Below the pieces are notes generated by a model. It was given only the letters and a program-made list of their open reading frames with translations. It was not told where the DNA came from and searched no databases. DNA of 64,000 nt from Zymoseptoria tritici IPO323. Its lineage: Eukaryota; Ascomycota; Dothideomycetes; Mycosphaerellales; Mycosphaerellaceae. The stretch lies in NCBI RefSeq assembly GCF_000219625.1, contig NC_018215.1, positions 124,001 through 188,000 of the forward strand, written 5' to 3'. A program made the position numbers and the translations under genes. This document shows, in pieces, positions 57,739 through 64,000 of the stretch; position 1 is the first letter of the stretch; each line of letters opens with the position of its first letter.

Positions 57739-59769
57739 ATGGGTGCTGAGATTTCAAAGACCGCGCTCACGCCGGAGGAAAAAGCGTGGGCCTTACAGAA
57801 AGCTCACGACGACATCCACGGCACCGCCGCGGCTGCTGCACCACCACAGCGAGTCAATGCCGCAAGCTTGCCCCGCAACGACAGTGTTATAGCTGTTGAC
57901 GGTAGACGGCCTCCGGAACGTCAGCCGTCTGGGCAGACATCTCTCTCTGTCGTACGCGAAGCCCAGCGAGATGATGGAGCGGAGGGGCTACTCCGACAAG
58001 AGCGATTGGAGCATGACCAGTCAGTCAAGGCCCAATCCGAGAAAGAGCGTCTCGACAATGACCGTAGTGTGAAGTCGCGTCTTGCCGCAGGGCGAGGAAA
58101 GCAAGTTCGTTTGAACGTCTCCTGCCCAAATAAGGAAGCTGCTAATGATCCCGTCAAGCAGGAGCGAGACCGCCACCCTGGATTCCCGTCGCACCAGCAA
58201 ACCAACTCTCAGATGATTCGCGACAAGGAGAATGCGGAGAAGCACCGGCTTAGAATTGAGCGGACAAAAAAAGAGCGGCTAGAGAGAGAAGCCGCTGAGG
58301 CAGCGAAGCGAACTCCAACTCGGCAACCACACGCTGGCGACGAGAACGCAATGTGGCAGCAGACCAAGGCCACTAGCCAGGCCAACGCTGCCGCACTGCA
58401 CAAGAAGAAGCTGGGAGAACAGGCCGCGGTGTTGGAAGCTGAAGCCGAGAAGAATCGTAGGGCCCTCCAGGAGCGCGAGAAGGCGAGACGGGAGAAAGAG
58501 CAGCAGAAGGTCGCCGGACCACCGGTAGAGACTACGGAAGAAGGAAATAATAAGCGTTCCTTGTCAGTTGCTGGCTCCTTGCGGGGCGACAAGGGTACAG
58601 CTATGGGGGAGCAATCTCTTCCAACACGAACACAACGACCGCAGAGCATCGCCAACAGCTCAAAGCGTCCAGCAACCGAGCCGGTAGGAAGAATACCCAA
58701 GCGCTCGCGTCTGAGCATCTCGTCTGCTTCTCCAGTCTCTCCAATGTCGTCTGGCAGCGCAGATGGACAGCGCCAGCCTCCGGACTGGTACAAGGCCCTG
58801 AAGCGGGAAAACAGCCGGAACTCGGACGAGTCTGGAGCGGATACAATGATGAAGAGTCTGAAGGACAAAATCGCAAGATGCAAATCCGGAAACACCAACG
58901 ATGCCGATTTCAACGCCGTCCGTAGATGCCTTCACGGACTCGTCTTCCAGAAAGTCCACGGCAAGCTCCTGCGCAACAACATGATGCTTCACAACGAAGA
59001 CGGTCTACCGCAACTTTTCGATGTACGTTACTCCAACGGCGTGGATTACCCCTTCGATATTCGCGCCGACGCTGAAGAGCTATATAACAAATGGTCCCGT
59101 CAAATCTTCGAGACTGACCTCCTTCGCGGCATTATCGCCAAAGGAGGAGCAGCGGGAGCAGACCGCAATGCTGACAGTATTGACCCCAAGTGGCCGACCG
59201 TCAGCGCTCGGTATCACGGCAATGGAAAACTGCTCAATGGCCAATGGTGGCCCACGCAGCTGACGACCTTCCGCGATGGTGCACACGGCGTAACTCAGGG
59301 AGGCATCTGCGGCGCGACAGGCCATGGTGCGTATTCCTGCATCCTCTCTGGAGGACAAGATTACGCCGACGAAGATCACGGGGACTGGCTTCTCTACTGC
59401 GGCACGGATTCCAAGACCGGCGAACCGACCGACTACACCAAGCACATGATCGAGAGCGTCTCTTCCGGCCTTCCGGTGCGGCTCCTACGGTCCCACAATT
59501 GTCACAGCCAGTGGGCACCACAGCACGGCTTCCGTTATGACGGTCTCTACGATGTCGTCTCGATGGAGAGATTGGATCCGCCGGGTTCCTTGCGTCAACG
59601 TCACCGCTTCAGACTGGAGAGACGGCTCAATCAGGACCCGATTCGAGGTGGCCAGGGCCCGGCAACTCGTCCGACACAGCAGGAGGTCGAGGCGTACACG
59701 AAGGGTCAGCGTTTCCGTGGTATTGGCGTCAAGGGCAAGAAGGGAACGGTGTTTCCGACCTTCGGTTGA
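57739..59769 (+). CDS. SRA/YDG-domain protein with long disordered, charged N-terminus
   Basis: 676 residues, no intron; the start has A at -3. About residues 1-370 are low-complexity: Glu/Arg/Lys-rich, with repeated KERLxxD and EREKARREKE segments likely to form coiled coils. KRSRLSISSASPVSPMSS resembles a nuclear signal with phosphosites. Residues about 370-460 are a helical block. About 480-620 match the SRA/YDG fold: DGAHGVTQGGICG, GAYSCILSGG, YADEDHGDWLLYCGT, then VRLLRSHN and FRYDGLYDVV. In UHRF1-type proteins this fold binds methylated or hemimethylated CpG by base flipping. No RING, PHD or SET domain is present. A possible N-myristoylation start (MGAEIS) is seen but fits poorly with a nuclear role. 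Confidence 0.75.
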   Translation: MGAEISKTALTPEEKAWALQKAHDDIHGTAAAAAPPQRVNAASLPRNDSVIAVDGRRPPERQPSGQTSLSVVREAQRDDGAEGLLRQERLEHDQSVKAQSEKERLDNDRSVKSRLAAGRGKQVRLNVSCPNKEAANDPVKQERDRHPGFPSHQQTNSQMIRDKENAEKHRLRIERTKKERLEREAAEAAKRTPTRQPHAGDENAMWQQTKATSQANAAALHKKKLGEQAAVLEAEAEKNRRALQEREKARREKEQQKVAGPPVETTEEGNNKRSLSVAGSLRGDKGTAMGEQSLPTRTQRPQSIANSSKRPATEPVGRIPKRSRLSISSASPVSPMSSGSADGQRQPPDWYKALKRENSRNSDESGADTMMKSLKDKIARCKSGNTNDADFNAVRRCLHGLVFQKVHGKLLRNNMMLHNEDGLPQLFDVRYSNGVDYPFDIRADAEELYNKWSRQIFETDLLRGIIAKGGAAGADRNADSIDPKWPTVSARYHGNGKLLNGQWWPTQLTTFRDGAHGVTQGGICGATGHGAYSCILSGGQDYADEDHGDWLLYCGTDSKTGEPTDYTKHMIESVSSGLPVRLLRSHNCHSQWAPQHGFRYDGLYDVVSMERLDPPGSLRQRHRFRLERRLNQDPIRGGQGPATRPTQQEVEAYTKGQRFRGIGVKGKKGTVFPTFG

Positions 59770-60195
59770 GCGAGACGCAAACACATATGCCCTCTCTCTC
59801 GTCGACGAACGAGAAATCACAAGGACCACACGATTACGAACGCTTACGAAAGGTCACGATGTTTTCCGAAGGTTCACGAAGGACCACAGAATCTTATCAG
59901 AGTGGAATGGAGACGACGAAGCAACGAACAGCATGTGACAGCATGTGAAAACATGCGATGCCGATCACGAAGCGAGCGAGACGGTAGCGGAGCATTAGCC
60001 GTGCTACTCGCGTGAATCTCATGATGCACAATGCTGCGCACAACGATCACGTTTGTTTGCAACGTTGGCTCGCAGGTTTGCTTAAAGCGCGATGGAGCTA
60101 TACATACGCATGGGACAGCCTTTTTTCTTTGGGCCGCGGGCACAGATATGTCACGGTCTCTATGTGTTTCTGGCTTTAGTCCCTTCCGGCATAAA
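59770..60195. other. Intergenic between convergent genes
   Basis: There is a short CACGAA-type motif repetition near 59815-59885 and nothing coding. It lies between the ends of the SRA gene and the aminotransferase gene. Confidence 0.5.
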
Positions 60196-61511
60196 CTACG
60201 ACGAAACGATGCCATCAAGCACTTCCACAAATTGCTTCACTTCCTCCACTGTGAACTTGTCAGCGGAGTCTCGTGACTCAAAGTGAAGACCAACTCACCA
60301 GTGTTGTAAAACACCATGCTCACTCTCAGCACACCGCCAGCGTCCTTGATACCCAACACTTCCTCCACACAGCGGTCCGAATAGAATGCTCCCCATCGAC
60401 ATCCAATGTGACTTTTCTCCTCCACCTTCTTCACCACATCTTCATTGTTGAAGCCCTTGATCCCAAACGTCACAACAGGGACTCTCTTCTTCCTGTCAGC
60501 AGTCGGCTCACCATAAATCGTGAACAGATCCGGCTTCGAAAGCAAGTAATCAATCAGAACCTTTTGAATATCCTCTTCATGCCTCGCAATCTGCTCCCAA
60601 GATTGTTGCGCCAGCCAGCCTGTGACGGTGGGGATGGAAGCAGCCAGTTCATACGACGCAGCAGCCAGCCCAAGCTGATTCGTAAGCGTCTCCGTGCCAT
60701 GGAAGTAATGTCCAAGAGAGGTCAAATTCTTCCTCGCCGCAGCTGAACCGTAGAGAGTTGCGATATGCGGTCCGTAAACCTTGTACCAGCTGAAAGCATA
60801 AAAGTCGACTCTCAGATCTTCGACATTCACCTCTCGATGCGGAGCGAACGCCACGCCATCCACGCAGAACATCGCTCCGGGCACTTCATGCACCACCTCC
60901 GCCAGTGCTTTGACATCGTGAATAGTCCCGAGCACATTACTAACATGCGTACAGGCCACAAACTTCGTCTTCGAACTCATCAACTTCCTCAACGACTCGG
61001 TCGTATGCTGCGGGTTACTCGCATTACCACCGACGGACTCGCCTTTCCACCACTTCACCGTACAACCCTTCCATTTCGCAATCTGCAGCCAAGCGGAGAT
61101 ATTCGCTTCATGGTCGAGTTGAGAAAGGATGACTTCGCTATCGGCGTCGAGGTAGTCGAACAGAGCTTGGGATAAATTCCGGAAGAGTTGGGTCGTGGAT
61201 GGGCCGAGCACGATGTTGTCGGGAGTGGTGTGGAGATATTTGGCGACGGCGGAGTGGGCGGCTGAGGAGGCGTGCGTGGAGGCTTGGGAGATGGGGTAGC
61301 TGGCGCCGAGTTGGACGTTGGTGGTGGTGAGGTAGGTGGCGATGCTGGATGCTGTTAGCGGTGTGGCGATTCGTGGAAAGTGGGAAGGAGGATCTCACGA
61401 GTCGGCGACGGAGCCTAGAATCTGGCTTCCGCCGGCATTGTCAAAGTAGATTTGTTTCTTGTCGAGGGCGGGGAATTGCTTGCGGATTGCGGCGACGTCG
61501 AAGTCGGGCAT
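60196..61511 (-). CDS. Class V aminotransferase (cysteine desulfurase-like), three exons
   Basis: Exons 61511-61399, 61344-60299 and 60248-60196 encode 403 residues. Introns of 54 and 50 bp have GTGAGA/GTGAGT donors, CTAAC/CTGAC branches and AG acceptors, and the exon lengths sum to whole codons. N-terminal YFDNAGGSQ is the usual start of SufS/CsdA-like enzymes. HEANISAW, THVSNVLGT and CVDGVAFAPH match the PLP-binding core. SWYKVYGPH supplies the Schiff-base lysine (about residue 226). The last exon gives the typical YNTVEEVKQFVEVL end. Many fungal paralogues of this group have unknown substrates, so an actual desulfurase role is not implied. The monooxygenase lies upstream on the same strand. 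Confidence 0.85.
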
Positions 61512-61872
61512 TTTCTCTGAAATCCGGTCACAGGTTTAGTGTTGGGCAGAGGTTGCCCGTGGGATGTCGAAGAGTATACTGATGTCTTCTTCCTCTGACG
61601 ATGGATATATCTGCGGCCAGCGTCCAGATATGCAACGATGAAGGATCGATGGCGACCTTCCTAATCTGGCCGGGCTCCTCGGGTGAATGATGTCCCGAAG
61701 ACCGACGTACGTATATGCGAGCGCACGCACGATAAACACGCTGGGATGAATGGAAGAGGAGATCATGAGCGCAACATTTCACCTGTACAACGTGATCGCG
61801 TCCGCATGCTGATCGGACAAGACTGGCCTGAGGTCGACAAGGAGATCGAACCGATCGAGACAATCATCCTCA
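61512..61872. other. Intergenic between tandem minus-strand genes
   Basis: 361 bp that must hold the aminotransferase promoter and the monooxygenase terminator. No clear motif was identified. Confidence 0.5.
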
Positions 61873-64000
61873 TCACTTCCGCACCCCATCATTCACCTCC
61901 AAACCCTCCAGAACACCTCTCTCCCTCCACATCCGCAGCTCCTCCACGTACGCCGCGATACCCTTCATATACGCCGCTCCTCTCCTCAGCTTCATTCTCT
62001 CTTCCATCGGAAGCAAATTGATCTCTCCCTCTTTGTTGAGGTAGCTGGGCCCGCAGTCGGCAGCCGCGGCGCCGAGGTGGGTGTAGGAGACAATCTTCTT
62101 GACCCTGTGACGATATACATTAATTACTGTAGCTGCGAGGACGGGTGAGGATCATGGTTTCTGTCGCTTACCAGGCTTCTCCAGCTGCTTCGGTGGGCTC
62201 GACGACCGGTCTGCTCGAAACGACCTTTCGACTAGCTTCCGTGATGATGTGGGCGACATGAGTGGCCTGTTGGGTGAGGAGGAAAGTAGCATTGGCAGCA
62301 GCTGCGCGAAGTGTCAGTTATGCATAGATCTTGATTCTCAGACGCTCGATGTTCGACATCACTCACCTCCCGCCTGTCGCCCACCCGACCAGAAGAGATT
62401 CGGAAAGCCTCTGGTCATCAAACCATGCAAGGTCACCATTTCAGTCTCAAAGTTTCCATCGAGCGTTAATCCGTCTCGGCCGGCGATTTGAACGCCAGCT
62501 TTGACCTGAGTTCCGCTAGCCGGAGCCAGAAATCCCGTCGACCAGATGACTACATCCAGCTGGTAGGTCTGGCCGTTCGCGACAATGCCCCGGTCTGTCA
62601 TCCGCTCGATGCCTTGCCCATTAGTATCCACCAGCGTCACGTTGTCCCGGTTGAAAGTCGGCAGATACTCGTCGTGGAAACAGGGCCGCTTGCACCAGCC
62701 TGGGTACCAGGCTTGCAGCTTCCGGGCTGTTGCCGGATCGTGCACCTCCTCCATCACTCTCTGCCTCACTCGCTCCGAGCGTGGACGGTCCAGAGCGTAC
62801 AGTTTGGCAATGTAGTCGGCGATGCCAGTTGCGGGATCGACATTGTGGTCCGGCCCGCCGAGAAGGGAGGAGAAAGACGGGAAGCGAGTCCATGAGTCGT
62901 TGACGAGATTCGGAGAGGGTTTCTGGGTGTTGTTGTTGAGGAAAGCGACAAAGTTGAGATTCCGCTCGAATTGCCAGCCAGGTTTCGTGGCGATGGAGGT
63001 CTTCCAGGTGTCTGGATCGGTGTCGTAGTTGCCTCGTACATCGACTGATGCAGGTGTACGCTGGAAGACGTATAGGTCAGAGGCCCACTCGGCGACTTGC
63101 GGAACGACCTGGACGCCGGAGGCTCCTGTTCCGATGACGCCCACTTTCTTGCCTTTCAACCTTTCCAATTTAGGATCTTCGGGACTTCCTCCGGTGAAGT
63201 CATACCTCCATCTCGCGGTGTGAAACATGTCGCCACGATACAGCTCACTTCCCTCCTTCTTTGGCATCTTTGCTTCATTCAAGTTCCCATGAGCCACGAT
63301 CACGAAATCCGAGCAGAAGTTCAGAAGCTTGACGTCTCCACCCTTGGGCTTCTGGTGTAAAGAAACATCCCATTGATTCGAGGTCCCATTCCAGCGCAAG
63401 TCTTTGATCGTAGACTGAAACAAGCCTCGTGGTCGCAGGCTGTATCTGTCGACGATTGTCTCGAGATAGAGACGTATCTCCTCGCCGCTTGCGTATTTGC
63501 GAGTGGGCATGTAGTCCATTTCTTCCAGCAAGGGCATGTAGATGTAGCTTTCAACGTCGCACGTGAGACCGGGGTAGCCTGACGCATGTTGAGTCAGTAG
63601 TCGGTGCTCATGACAATGAGGTGGATGAGGACATACGGTTCCACCACCACGTCCCACCTGTCGTATTGTCAGCAAGTCTCCATCGCTCCGGAAGATAACA
63701 GAGCACATACCAAAACCGCCCGCCGAGTCAACGAGCACCAGATCTTCCGCCTTCCAACCTTGCTTGATCAAGGCCACGGCGAATGAGATACCACCAATGC
63801 CTGCGCCAAGAATGCAGACTTTGGTGCTCTCTCCTTCGCCCACGACTTGATTGATCGGCTCGCCCTCTGGAATCCACGGGTCGTCGAGGAGAGCTGCGTG
63901 CACTTCGCTGTGGCGAAGGTCGAGGTACTGTGCCAGACCACCGCCGTGGAGCCGTTTGTTGGCTTCCTCGGCGTATTTGGACTTGAGATCAAAGGTGGTA
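61873..64000 (-). CDS. Flavin-dependent Baeyer-Villiger-type monooxygenase, 5' end outside window
   Basis: Exons (minus) are 64000-63711 (partial), 63657-63637, 63578-62367, 62301-62172 and 62104-61873, with introns of 53, 58, 65 and 67 bp. The frame is consistent through all junctions to the TGA at 61873. Features in order: FAD Rossmann motif GAGIGG; GGTWWWNRYPG (assembled over the 21 nt exon), the usual substrate/flavin motif; CDVES; BVMO-type fingerprint YRGDMFHTARW (family pattern FxGxxxHxxxW, with Tyr for Phe); NADPH Rossmann motif GTGASG; and STGF near the end. The C-terminal exons encode a helical tail. It would insert oxygen into ketones using NADPH and O2. A possible functional link to the downstream aminotransferase is speculative. 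Confidence 0.85.

Overview
The window reads as nuclear DNA of a filamentous ascomycete (Pezizomycotina; a dothideomycete such as a Mycosphaerellales relative is my guess, not shown). The reasons are 49-67 bp introns with GT...CTRAC...AG signals, a fused trifunctional HIS4 gene, and long blocks of CpA-to-TpA damage typical of repeat-induced point mutation (RIP). In the transposon frames I read through, the in-frame stops are TAG or TAA, as expected from mutated CAG, CAA and TGG codons.

Layout. (1) 1-813: damaged flank. (2) 814-33071: a four-level nest of transposons. A PIF/Harbinger DNA transposon (814-33071) holds Gypsy element A (900-29986, minus). A holds Gypsy element B (2306-17727, plus). 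B holds Gypsy element C (6930-15390, minus). Ends and target duplications could be read at each level: TTA/TCA, GTAG, CTACT and AAGGC. (3) 33072-37620: an undamaged island between repeat blocks, with a tiny cysteine-rich secreted-protein gene and a 5'-truncated protein kinase gene. (4) 37621-48408: a second RIP-saturated block with a Gypsy relic (D, minus). D is interrupted by an 819 bp retroposon-like insert that shows no RIP. (5) 48409-64000: ordinary genes: a MATE-type transporter, HIS4, an alpha/beta hydrolase, a second tiny secreted cysteine-rich protein, an SRA/YDG-domain protein, a class V aminotransferase and a Baeyer-Villiger-type monooxygenase that runs off the end of the window.

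Most unusual content. Elements B and C, inserted in opposite orientations, each carry an extra gene antisense to gag-pol just inside the 3' LTR. Both antisense genes start with an exon of about 70 codons holding a CX2CX7C cysteine motif. In both, a phase-0 intron follows two codons after the last cysteine of that motif, and both have a second phase-0 intron. This looks like a conserved, spliced antisense gene family carried by fungal chromoviruses. Element A instead carries a large sense-strand third ORF downstream of pol, with an HxD motif, split by the insertion of B. Element A also holds six copies of a 12-bp-arm palindrome.

How the genes relate. HIS4 and the hydrolase are divergent from a 165 bp spacer. 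The aminotransferase and monooxygenase are tandem on the minus strand, 361 bp apart. The two secreted-peptide genes share a plan: a TATA box about 150 bp upstream, a CA-rich leader, a signal peptide and a 22-25 residue mature part with four cysteines. No tRNA, rRNA or CRISPR array was recognised.
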